64,000 nt of DNA from NCBI GenBank assembly GCA_022648295.1, contig JALCME010000010.1, positions 89,489 to 153,488 on the forward strand, in the 5' to 3' direction. The position numbers and the translations under genes are program-made. This stretch comes from Bacteroides sp. Its GTDB lineage: Bacteria > Bacteroidota > Bacteroidia > Bacteroidales > Bacteroidaceae. Positions within the stretch are counted from its first letter, which is position 1. Every line of letters starts with the position of its first letter. The notes below the pieces were generated by a model that worked only from the letters and a program-made list of their open reading frames with translations, had not been told where the DNA came from and ran no database searches. Shown one piece after another: positions 10,301-17,228 of the stretch.

Positions 10301-10308
10301 TATCTTTG
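10301..10308 (+). promoter_or_regulatory. Promoter -7 element of metK
   Basis: TATCTTTG matches the Bacteroides -7 consensus. Transcription would start near 10314, exactly where the 5' arm of the metK leader hairpin begins. Confidence 0.6.
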
Positions 10309-10313
10309 CAACC

Positions 10314-10438
10314 AGAAATGAAAGTGTGGAAAGATTTGAGTAGCTTGCAACCACAGAAAAAAATGCTAAAAACACATCCCTTTTTTTGCATCTGTGCACC
10401 ATTGTCTACTCACTTGTCTTCATCCCCACATTCATTCT
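10314..10438 (+). promoter_or_regulatory. Long imperfect hairpin in the metK 5' leader
   Basis: The 5' arm at 10314-10343 pairs with the 3' arm at 10406-10438 through five blocks in order: AGAA/TTCT, TGAA/TTCA, TGTGG/CCACA, AAGA/TCTT and TGAGTAG/CTACTCA. An inner pair CACAGA (10352-10357)/TCTGTG (10391-10396) closes a second helix, and A-rich and T-rich runs face each other inside. The structure spans nearly the whole leader between the inferred transcription start and 30 bases before the metK ATG. A ligand-sensing or processing role is inference; I do not recognise a known SAM riboswitch class in it. Confidence 0.55.
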
Positions 10439-10467
10439 AATTATTCACGTTTAATTTTTTAATTGAA

Positions 10468-11760
10468 ATGGGATATTTATTCACATCCGAATCGGTGTCT
10501 GAAGGACACCCCGACAAAGTGGCCGATCAAATATCGGACGCTGTACTTGACAAACTGTTGGCTTACGACCCCAGTTCTAAAGTAGCTTGCGAAACCCTGG
10601 TTACCACCGGACAGGTGGTACTGGCTGGAGAAGTGAAAACGAATGCGTACATTGACTTACAACTTACTGCACGCGAAGTGATTCAGAAAATCGGCTATAC
10701 CAAAGGAGAGTATATGTTCGAGAGCAATTCATGTGGCGTACTTTCGGCCATCCACGAACAAAGCCCCGACATTAATCGTGGCGTTGAACGGTCGGACCCG
10801 ATGGAACAAGGCGCCGGCGACCAAGGCATGATGTTTGGCTATGCCACCAACGAAACGGAAAATTACATGCCGCTTTCACTCGACTTAGCGCATCGTATTC
10901 TGCTTGTATTGGCGGAAATCCGTCGCGAAGGCAAGCAAATGACTTACCTCCGTCCCGATGCAAAGAGTCAGGTCACCATCGAATATGATGACAATGGCAA
11001 ACCGGTACGCATCGATACCATTGTGGTGTCTACGCAACACGATGACTTTATCTGTCCGAAGGACAGTAGCAAAACAGCGCAATTAAAAGCCGACGAAGAA
11101 ATGTTAGCCAAAATCCGGTATGACGTGATCAACGTACTCATGCCGCGTGTTATTGCTTCCATCCACAGCGAAAAGATACTGGCTTTATTCAACGACCATA
11201 TCACCTATCATGTCAATCCCACCGGAAAATTCGTCATTGGCGGTCCGCACGGAGACAGCGGTTTGACAGGCCGTAAAATTATTGTAGATACTTATGGTGG
11301 AAAAGGAGCTCATGGCGGCGGCGCCTTCTCGGGCAAGGACCCCAGCAAAGTGGACCGCAGTGCAGCTTATGCCGCACGCCACATCGCCAAAAATCTGGTG
11401 GCAGCAGGAGTAGCCGACGAGATATTGGTACAGGTATCGTATGCCATTGGCGTGGCCCGTCCCATCAATATCTATGTCAACACCTACGGACACGGACATG
11501 TCAACCTGAGCGACGGAGAAATTGCTCGGAAGATAGACGGATTATTCGATTTACGCCCCAAAGCTATTGAAGACCGTTTAAAACTCCGCAACCCGATTTA
11601 TGAGGAAACGGCTGCATACGGACATATGGGACGTGAACCGCAGATTATCACCAAACATTTCGATTCGCGCTATGCCGGTCCGAAAGATTTGACCGTAGAA
11701 CTCTTTACATGGGAGAAGCTGGACTACGTGGACAAGGTGAAAGCTGCTTTCGGTCTGTAA
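10468..11760 (+). CDS. metK: S-adenosylmethionine synthetase
   Basis: Makes S-adenosylmethionine from methionine and ATP in the cytoplasm. The 430-residue protein has the ATP motif [16 protein letters not shown] near residue 14 and the [18 protein letters not shown] phosphate-binding loop near residue 286. It has the insertions common in Bacteroidota homologues, which makes it longer than the roughly 385-residue E. coli enzyme. It stands alone between terminators and is preceded by a structured leader, so control at the RNA level is plausible. ahcY, which removes the by-product S-adenosylhomocysteine, lies far away at 51.8 kb. Confidence 0.97.
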   Translation: MGYLFTSESVSEGHPDKVADQISDAVLDKLLAYDPSSKVACETLVTTGQVVLAGEVKTNAYIDLQLTAREVIQKIGYTKGEYMFESNSCGVLSAIHEQSPDINRGVERSDPMEQGAGDQGMMFGYATNETENYMPLSLDLAHRILLVLAEIRREGKQMTYLRPDAKSQVTIEYDDNGKPVRIDTIVVSTQHDDFICPKDSSKTAQLKADEEMLAKIRYDVINVLMPRVIASIHSEKILALFNDHITYHVNPTGKFVIGGPHGDSGLTGRKIIVDTYGGKGAHGGGAFSGKDPSKVDRSAAYAARHIAKNLVAAGVADEILVQVSYAIGVARPINIYVNTYGHGHVNLSDGEIARKIDGLFDLRPKAIEDRLKLRNPIYEETAAYGHMGREPQIITKHFDSRYAGPKDLTVELFTWEKLDYVDKVKAAFGL

Positions 11761-11816
11761 TGTAACACGCCATTAAGTAACAGCGTAATCAGCATAGCTT
11801 TACAGCTATTTATATA

Positions 11817-11880
11817 AAAGGTTGCCCTTCTTTGCCTACCGGAAAATGCCGAGGCTGAAAAGTGGCAACCTTTATTTTAA
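11817..11880 (+). terminator. Rho-independent terminator after metK
   Basis: AAAGGTTGCC (11817-11826) pairs with GGCAACCTTT (11864-11873), then ATTTT follows. The loop is long (37 bases) and can fold further. Confidence 0.75.
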
Positions 11881-11911
11881 CATCAGACGATGATATATCC
11901 CCAAAATCATA

Positions 11912-11919
11912 TAACTTTG
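11912..11919 (+). promoter_or_regulatory. Promoter -7 element upstream of the LOG-family gene
   Basis: TAACTTTG fits TAnnTTTG. Transcription would start near 11925, giving a leader of about 27 bases. No clear -33 element. Confidence 0.5.
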
Positions 11920-11951
11920 CAGCTATATTAATAGAAAGACAGAAATAAGCT

Positions 11952-12539
11952 ATGAATAGAATAACTTCCGTATGCGTTTACAGTGCTTCAAGTACGAAAA
12001 TTGATCCGGTTTATTTCGACGCTGCTCAGAAATTAGGTTCTTTATTGGGACAGCATCATATCCGTTTAATAAATGGTGCGGGAGGTATTGGTCTAATGGG
12101 AACCATAGCAGATGCAGTGCTCGCCGAAGGCGGACAGGTAACAGGCGTTATTCCTCATTTTATGGTGGAACAAGGCTGGCAGCATAATGGTTTGACCGAA
12201 CTGATAGAAGTGGACAATATGCACGAGCGAAAGCAAATGATGGCTGATTTGAGTAATGCAGTTATCGCCCTCCCCGGAGGATGCGGTACCTTAGAAGAAT
12301 TATTGGAAGTTATTACTTGGAAGCAATTAGGAATTTACTTGAACCCCATTGTCATTTTAAATACAAACGGTTATTTTGATCCTTTGCTTACGATGCTCCA
12401 GCACGCCGTGGAACAAAACTTTATGCGGCCCCAACACGGAGCTATCTGGAATGTAGCTAATGCCCCGCAAGAAGCTATAGAACTCATACGTACCGTTCCC
12501 ATCTGGGATCGCTCCATACGCAAGTTTGCCGCAATATGA
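11952..12539 (+). CDS. LOG-family (TIGR00730) nucleoside monophosphate phosphoribohydrolase
   Basis: Rossmann-fold enzyme of the LOG group, which removes the base from nucleoside 5'-monophosphates; the physiological substrate in Bacteroides is not established. The 195-residue protein has NGAGGIGLMG near residue 40 and the family signature PGGCGTLEELLEVITWKQLG near residues 99-118, whose Arg/Glu region forms the active site. The stop overlaps the next ATG (ATGA at 12536-12539), so it is translationally coupled to the DUF4271 membrane protein. Confidence 0.9.
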   Translation: MNRITSVCVYSASSTKIDPVYFDAAQKLGSLLGQHHIRLINGAGGIGLMGTIADAVLAEGGQVTGVIPHFMVEQGWQHNGLTELIEVDNMHERKQMMADLSNAVIALPGGCGTLEELLEVITWKQLGIYLNPIVILNTNGYFDPLLTMLQHAVEQNFMRPQHGAIWNVANAPQEAIELIRTVPIWDRSIRKFAAI

Positions 12540-13264
12540 TCATCTTTACAGCAGAACTGACAGCAGTGAAAGGTATTCCTATTCCCTATTCTCCCAGAAT
12601 GGACGATGGAATAAGCATTCTTTTATTATGCTGTTTTTTTCTGTCCGCATATATCTTATCACGAAGCCGGAAATTCCTTGCACAATTAATGAAAGATTTC
12701 CTACTAAACAGGGAACGACGCACAAGCATCTTTATAGCATCAACAGGAGCAGATATGCGATACTTGTTGTTGCTTATATTACAAACTTGTATACTCTCCG
12801 GTGTCATTCTTTTCAACTGTTTCATAGAAACTCAACCTCAGCTAAAACAGGAAGTCCACCCTTATACCCTGCTCGGAATATATATAGGGGTATGTCTGCT
12901 TTACCTTTTTCTGAAATGGTTAAGCTATACCTTTTTAGGGTGGGTTTTCTTTGATAAAAGCCAAACCTCAATATGGTTAGAATCATATTCTACTTTACTC
13001 TATTATTTAGGGTTTACCCTCTTCCCTTTCGTCTTATTTCTTATTTATTTTGATTTAAAGCTACAAATAGCCATAATAATCGGACTATTTTTGATCATTT
13101 TCCTCAAAACGTTAATGTTCTATAAGTGGTTAAAGCTTTTTTGTAACAATTTGTATGGCAGTCTCCTTTTAATTTTGTACTTTTGTGCCCTTGAAATAAT
13201 ACCCTGTTTGATGTTATATCGGGGATTGATACAGCTAAATGATTATTTGATAACTAAATTCTAA
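12536..13264 (+). CDS. DUF4271 integral membrane protein
   Basis: The 242-residue protein is strongly hydrophobic with about seven membrane segments and has the general appearance of the Bacteroidota DUF4271 family. Its function is unknown. It overlaps the LOG gene by four bases and is followed four bases later by the uroporphyrinogen-III synthase-like gene, so it lies in the middle of an operon. The DUF4271-HemD pairing recurs in Bacteroidota, which might point to a membrane or envelope role, but nothing in the sequence proves it. Confidence 0.8.
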   Translation: MIIFTAELTAVKGIPIPYSPRMDDGISILLLCCFFLSAYILSRSRKFLAQLMKDFLLNRERRTSIFIASTGADMRYLLLLILQTCILSGVILFNCFIETQPQLKQEVHPYTLLGIYIGVCLLYLFLKWLSYTFLGWVFFDKSQTSIWLESYSTLLYYLGFTLFPFVLFLIYFDLKLQIAIIIGLFLIIFLKTLMFYKWLKLFCNNLYGSLLLILYFCALEIIPCLMLYRGLIQLNDYLITKF

Positions 13265-13268
13265 GGCG

Positions 13269-14018
13269 TTGAAAATAAAGAAAGTACTCGTGTCGCAGCC
13301 GAAACCGGCATCAGAGAAGTCTCCTTACTACGACATAGCCCAAAAGTACGGCGTGAAAATAGATTTCCGACCGTTTATTAAAGTGGAAAGTTTGTCTGCA
13401 AAAGAATTCAGACAGCAAAAAGTGTCTATTCTGGATCATACCGCTGTAATCTTTACTTCGCGTCATGCCATAGACCATTTTTTCAGTCTTTGCACAGAGT
13501 TGCGCATAACCATTCCAGAAACAATGAAATATTTTTGCGTAACGGAAACCGTGGCTTTATACATACAAAAGTACGTGCAATACCGTAAACGTAAGATATT
13601 CTTTGGAACTACGGGTAAAATGGAAGACCTTTTGCCGTTTATCACGAAACATAAGACAGAAAAGTTTTTCGTTCCAATGTCCGATGTACATACAGATGAG
13701 ATAAAGAATCTTTTGGATAAAGCAAAAGTACAGCATACGGAAGCAATTATGTACCGCACCGTGAGCAATGACTTTACTCCGGAAGAACAATTTGATTATG
13801 ATATGCTGCTATTCTTCAGTCCGGCGGGGGTTACTTCTTTAAAGAAAAATTTTCCGGACTTCGAACAGAAAGATATCAAAATAGGAACATTTGGATCTAC
13901 TACCGCACAAGCTGTACGTGACGCCGGACTCCGTCTAGATTTGGAAGCACCTAATGTAAAAGCGCCTTCCATGACTGCCGCACTCGAACTTTTTATTAAA
14001 GAAAACAATAAAAAATAA
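13269..14018 (+). CDS. Uroporphyrinogen-III synthase family protein (HemD-like), TTG start
   Basis: HemD folds and closes hydroxymethylbilane to uroporphyrinogen III in tetrapyrrole synthesis. The 249-residue protein has the two-lobed HemD layout with FTSRHAIDHFF near residue 60 and LLFFSPAGVTSLKKNF near residue 180. It begins at TTG 13269, five bases after the DUF4271 stop. The resulting N-terminus KIKKVLVSQPKP fits the family, and no ATG serves. Many Bacteroides lack a full early haem pathway, so a diverged role is possible. Confidence 0.85.
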   Translation: MKIKKVLVSQPKPASEKSPYYDIAQKYGVKIDFRPFIKVESLSAKEFRQQKVSILDHTAVIFTSRHAIDHFFSLCTELRITIPETMKYFCVTETVALYIQKYVQYRKRKIFFGTTGKMEDLLPFITKHKTEKFFVPMSDVHTDEIKNLLDKAKVQHTEAIMYRTVSNDFTPEEQFDYDMLLFFSPAGVTSLKKNFPDFEQKDIKIGTFGSTTAQAVRDAGLRLDLEAPNVKAPSMTAALELFIKENNKK

Positions 14019-14033
14019 ACAAATAATAGATTT

Positions 14034-14116
14034 ATCACGAATCACCACTTACCGGTTGCGTCCGAAAGTTATTTAGAAAATCTTCGATATGCAATTTGTA
14101 AGCAGTGGTTCGTGAT
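14034..14116 (+). repeat. Long imperfect inverted repeat in the rnpA leader
   Basis: The arm 14034-14059 is the inverted counterpart of 14091-14116. Shared blocks are ATCACGAA/TTCGTGAT, CCAC/GTGG, TTAC/GTAA and TTGC/GCAA. The hairpin ends 12 bases before the rnpA ATG at 14129. Confidence 0.6.
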
Positions 14117-14128
14117 TCTTTTATAAGT

Positions 14129-14578
14129 ATGGCAAATACTTTACGCAAAGCCGAAAGACTGAATAAGAAAAAAATTATTGAGAGATTGTTCGCCCCCGGG
14201 TCACATTCATTCTCCGTATTCCCTTTGCGTGTGGTATACCTTCCGATAGAAAATACGGAAAGTACGGTTTCCATTCTGATTAGTGTTTCCAAGCGCAGGT
14301 TTAAACGTGCTGTGAAACGTAACCGTATCAAACGCCAGATCAGGGAAGCCTATAGGAAGAATAAGCATGAATTGCAAACTTTATTAGAAGGAAAGCAAAG
14401 CCAAATGGCCGTAGCTTTCCTCTATTTATCGGATCAGATCATAGAGTCTAAAAAAATAGAAGATAAAGTTAGAATTGCATTATCACGCATCACGGAAAAC
14501 ATAAATGCAACGTCGCCTGTTTTAAGAAGAGCAAAAGAAGAATCTGCCCCAGATCAAGAATCAGCCGGTATGGAATGA
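14129..14578 (+). CDS. rnpA: Ribonuclease P protein component
   Basis: Protein subunit that helps the RNase P RNA trim 5' leaders from pre-tRNA. The 149-residue product begins [15 protein letters not shown], the normal RnpA start. An upstream GTG at 14105 lies inside the hairpin and adds eight unrelated residues, so ATG 14129 was chosen. The RNA-binding signature is [20 protein letters not shown] near residues 56-75. The C-terminus is longer than in E. coli and is acidic/proline rich. Its stop overlaps yidD by four bases, the usual rnpA-yidD coupling. Confidence 0.93.
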   Translation: MANTLRKAERLNKKKIIERLFAPGSHSFSVFPLRVVYLPIENTESTVSILISVSKRRFKRAVKRNRIKRQIREAYRKNKHELQTLLEGKQSQMAVAFLYLSDQIIESKKIEDKVRIALSRITENINATSPVLRRAKEESAPDQESAGME

Positions 14579-14805
14579 ACATTATAAAAAAAATACTGTC
14601 GTATCTCTTGTTATTACCTATTTATTTTTATCAGAAGTGCATATCACCTCTGACTCCTCCTTCATGTCGTTTCACTCCAACCTGCTCCCAGTATGCCATT
14701 GAAGCAATAAAAAAGCACGGACCGCTAAAAGGACTTTATTTAGCTATCAGACGCATATTGAAATGTCATCCATGGGGTGGTTCAGGCTACGATCCCGTAC
14801 CATGA
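14575..14805 (+). CDS. yidD: Membrane protein insertion efficiency factor YidD
   Basis: Small amphipathic protein that helps YidC insert inner-membrane proteins. All 76 residues are typical: an N-terminal hydrophobic helix ([15 protein letters not shown]), the cysteine-containing core [19 protein letters not shown], and the closing [13 protein letters not shown] motif. It overlaps rnpA by four bases at its start and the TatD-like gene by four bases at its end. Confidence 0.95.
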   Translation: MNIIKKILSYLLLLPIYFYQKCISPLTPPSCRFTPTCSQYAIEAIKKHGPLKGLYLAIRRILKCHPWGGSGYDPVP

Positions 14806-15446
14806 AAACTCCAGTCGACATCCATACCCACCACCAATTCGGCCTGCCTGGAGAAGCAATTATAAGCAACCCACCAGAGGACTTCACACCTCAAAAGTTA
14901 TGTTGGTATTCCATTGGTATCCATCCCTGGGAAATTCGCAACAATCCGATACCTTATCCGACAATGAAATGGAAAACATTCGAAAAGCAATCAAGGCATC
15001 CCCAAGTATTAGCCATAGGAGAAGCAGGGTTAGACAAGCGAATAGGAACTCCGCTAGCTTTACAGAAGCAGTTATTCATCCGGCAAGCCTTATTGGCTGA
15101 AGAACTTTGCAAACCCTTAATAATCCATGCCGTAAAAGCAGCAAACGAGCTATGGATGTTGAAAGAACAAATAAAGCCATCCAATCCATGGATCATTCAT
15201 GGGTTCAGGGGCAACGCGATTTTAGCAGAACAATATATCCACCATGGCTTTTATCTTTCGTTCGGAGAATATTATCACCAGGAAGCGCTTTGCTTCACTC
15301 CCGCCAATCGTCTGTTCCTTGAAACAGATGAGTCGTCCATACCAATCACTACCTTTTATGAACGCGCCGCTATTCTACGGGGAATGTCGACAGACACGCT
15401 ACTAAGAATAATTAGAGAGAATATTGAGAAAGTCTTTTTTAAGTGA
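14802..15446 (+). CDS. TatD-family metal-dependent hydrolase (short form)
   Basis: Amidohydrolase-fold enzyme related to the DNase/TatD group. The 214-residue protein shows the metal ligands in order: DIHTHH near residue 4, GEAGLDKR near residue 75, [10 protein letters not shown] near residue 107, HGFRG near residue 130 and ETDESS near residue 180. It is about 40-50 residues shorter than E. coli TatD, as is common for this Bacteroides subgroup. The ATG at 14802 overlaps the yidD stop; the in-frame ATG at 14763 lies deep inside yidD and is unlikely. tyrS follows with its own promoter. Confidence 0.85.
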   Translation: MKTPVDIHTHHQFGLPGEAIISNPPEDFTPQKLCWYSIGIHPWEIRNNPIPYPTMKWKTFEKQSRHPQVLAIGEAGLDKRIGTPLALQKQLFIRQALLAEELCKPLIIHAVKAANELWMLKEQIKPSNPWIIHGFRGNAILAEQYIHHGFYLSFGEYYHQEALCFTPANRLFLETDESSIPITTFYERAAILRGMSTDTLLRIIRENIEKVFFK

Positions 15447-15452
15447 TAAGAA

Positions 15453-15483
15453 TTGTTTGTTCAGATAAAGAATTGTACTTTTG
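15453..15483 (+). promoter_or_regulatory. Promoter of tyrS
   Basis: TTG at 15453-15455 and TACTTTTG at 15476-15483 are 20 bases apart, matching the -33/-7 consensus. A TTTG at 15456-15459 overlaps the same area. Confidence 0.65.
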
Positions 15484-15532
15484 TAAGCTCTATACGAATA
15501 GAAATATAAACATCTAAATAGATAACCATTCG

Positions 15533-16825
15533 ATGAATTTTGTAGAAGAATTGAGATGGCGCGGCATGATTCATGACATGATGCCCGGCACGGAAGAACT
15601 TTTGGCTAAAGAGCAAGTAACTGCATATTTGGGCATTGACCCTACAGCAGATTCCTTGCACATCGGACACCTTTGCGGAGTAATGATGCTGCGCCACTTT
15701 CAGCGTTGTGGGCATAAACCGCTGGCACTGATCGGAGGAGCCACTGGAATGATTGGTGATCCTTCCGGTAAGTCGTCAGAACGTAATTTACTCGATGAAG
15801 AGACCTTACGACATAACCAAGAGTGTATCAAAAAGCAATTATCCAAGTTTTTGGATTTCGATTCCGATGCTTCCAATCGCGCAGAATTAGTAAATAACTA
15901 CGATTGGATGAAAAACTTTACCTTCCTTGATTTTGCTCGTGAAGTGGGTAAGCATATCACGGTAAACTACATGATGGCAAAAGAATCCGTACAGAAACGA
16001 TTAAATGGAGAAGCTCGTGATGGTTTATCATTTACTGAATTTACCTACCAGCTATTACAGGGTTATGACTTCCTGTATCTAAACCAGACCAAAGGATGCA
16101 AGCTTCAAATGGGAGGATCCGATCAATGGGGCAATATTACTACAGGAACGGAACTGATCCGTCGTACAAACGGTAATGAAGCATATGCCTTGACTTGCCC
16201 GTTAATTACGAAAGCGGATGGAGGGAAATTCGGTAAAACGGAGTCCGGCAATGTCTGGTTGGATCCCCGCTATACTTCGCCCTATAAGTTCTACCAATTC
16301 TGGCTGAATGTGAGTGATGCAGACGCTGCACGCTACATTAAGATATTTACGTCGTTAGGCAAAAAAGAAATAGAGGTTTTAATAGCCGAACATGAAGCCG
16401 CTCCTCATTTGCGTGTGCTTCAAAAGCGATTGGCAAAAGAAGTAACAATAATGGTTCACTCCGAAGAAGATTACAATGCAGCAGTGGAAGCCTCCGACAT
16501 TTTGTTTGGTAACACAACTTCCGATGCCCTGAAAAAATTGGATGAAGATACCCTACTTGCCGTATTCGAAGGAGTTCCCCAATTTGAAGTATCAAAAGAT
16601 GCATTATCGTCGGGAGTGAAAGCAGTGGACTTGTTTACGGAAAATGCAGCAGTTTTCGCCTCAAAAGGAGAAATGCGTAAATTGGTACAAGGCGGAGGGG
16701 CATCCCTTAATAAAGAGAAGCTTACGGCTTATGATCAAATAGTCAGCTCATCCGATCTCTTGGATGAAAAGTACTTATTAGTGCAACGCGGAAAAAAGAA
16801 CTACTACCTGATTATTGCCAAATAA
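15533..16825 (+). CDS. tyrS: Tyrosyl-tRNA synthetase
   Basis: Charges tRNA-Tyr with tyrosine. The 430-residue class I synthetase has the HIGH motif HIGHLC near residue 43, the [17 protein letters not shown] region, the [11 protein letters not shown] tyrosine-site motif near residue 199, and the KMSKS-equivalent KFGKTES near residue 233. A C-terminal S4-like RNA-binding domain ends the protein ([14 protein letters not shown]). It has its own promoter and is followed by a tRNA gene. Confidence 0.97.
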   Translation: MNFVEELRWRGMIHDMMPGTEELLAKEQVTAYLGIDPTADSLHIGHLCGVMMLRHFQRCGHKPLALIGGATGMIGDPSGKSSERNLLDEETLRHNQECIKKQLSKFLDFDSDASNRAELVNNYDWMKNFTFLDFAREVGKHITVNYMMAKESVQKRLNGEARDGLSFTEFTYQLLQGYDFLYLNQTKGCKLQMGGSDQWGNITTGTELIRRTNGNEAYALTCPLITKADGGKFGKTESGNVWLDPRYTSPYKFYQFWLNVSDADAARYIKIFTSLGKKEIEVLIAEHEAAPHLRVLQKRLAKEVTIMVHSEEDYNAAVEASDILFGNTTSDALKKLDEDTLLAVFEGVPQFEVSKDALSSGVKAVDLFTENAAVFASKGEMRKLVQGGGASLNKEKLTAYDQIVSSSDLLDEKYLLVQRGKKNYYLIIAK

Positions 16826-16857
16826 GCATTGAAACAGGAAGGAAGTATAAAAATAGT

Positions 16858-16882
16858 CCTGAAATATTTGCATGTTTCAGGA
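16858..16882 (+). terminator. Hairpin between tyrS and tRNA-Gln
   Basis: CCTGAAA and TTTCAGG form a 7-bp stem with an 11-base loop. It may end tyrS transcription, but no strong T run follows, and the loop contains the -33 element of the tRNA promoter. Confidence 0.4.
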
Positions 16883-16898
16883 CTTCCCTTTATCTTTG
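16867..16898 (+). promoter_or_regulatory. Promoter of tRNA-Gln
   Basis: TTTG at 16867-16870 and TATCTTTG at 16891-16898 are separated by 20 bases, a full match to the Bacteroides consensus. Transcription would start near 16904, 26 bases before the tRNA. Confidence 0.75.
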
Positions 16899-16929
16899 CA
16901 CCGCTTTTTAGCAGAAAGCACATTGTGTC

Positions 16930-17000
16930 TGGACTATGGTGTAATGGTAGCACAACAGGTTTTGGTTCTGTTTGTCCAAGTTCGAATCTTGGTAGTCCAA
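16930..17000 (+). tRNA. tRNA-Gln (anticodon UUG)
   Basis: The acceptor arms TGGACTA (16930-16936) and TAGTCCA (16993-16999) pair perfectly, with A at 17000 as discriminator. The T arm is CCAAG-TTCGAAT-CTTGG. The anticodon stem ACAGG/TCTGT closes the 7-base loop TTTTGGT with TTG at the anticodon. CCA is not encoded. Confidence 0.95.
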
Positions 17001-17033
17001 CATATTTCACAACATTATTTTTTAAATGTAGAG

Positions 17034-17070
17034 AACTCTCCGAGACCATTGTGTTTTAGAGAGTTTTTTA
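17034..17070 (+). terminator. Terminator after tRNA-Gln
   Basis: AACTCTC (17034-17040) pairs with GAGAGTT (17059-17065), followed by T residues. Confidence 0.75.
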
Positions 17071-17122
17071 TTTCAAGTATAGACATAGCTAAACCCGACC
17101 TCATCAGCCGGCAGCCTGATTT

Positions 17123-17188
17123 TTGTAAGACAGTTGTCACAAATTCGTTACATACTCTTCAAATCTTTGCAAAACATTCGCAATAAAG
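17123..17188 (+). promoter_or_regulatory. Six tandem 11-bp operator repeats (Pho-box-like)
   Basis: The stretch divides without gaps into six 11-mers: TTGTAAGACAG, TTGTCACAAAT, TCGTTACATAC, TCTTCAAATCT, TTGCAAAACAT and TCGCAATAAAG. Columns 1 (T), 6 (A) and 8 (A) are invariant; column 3 is G in five and column 4 is a pyrimidine in all. PhoB/OmpR-type winged-helix activators bind 11-bp direct repeats such as CTGTCATAAAT. The array ends six bases before the -7 element. The downstream genes are a TonB receptor and a phosphatase, which suits phosphate control; the regulator's identity is inference. Confidence 0.6.
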
Positions 17189-17194
17189 CTACCC

Positions 17195-17202
17195 TACTTT
17201 TG
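17195..17202 (+). promoter_or_regulatory. Promoter -7 element of the receptor-phosphatase pair
   Basis: TACTTTTG matches TAnnTTTG. There is no correctly spaced -33 TTTG; the place is taken by the 11-bp repeats, as expected for an activator-dependent promoter. Confidence 0.6.
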
Positions 17203-17228
17203 CAAATTATTAACACACACTAATTTAT

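Noticed and set aside
10314..10438. Known SAM-I or SAM-II riboswitch before metK
   Set aside because: The leader does not show the core motifs I know for those classes, so only an unclassified structured leader is reported.
12526..12954. 142-codon frame overlapping the DUF4271 gene
   Set aside because: A different-frame shadow; the DUF4271 frame has coherent membrane segments and coupled start and stop codons.
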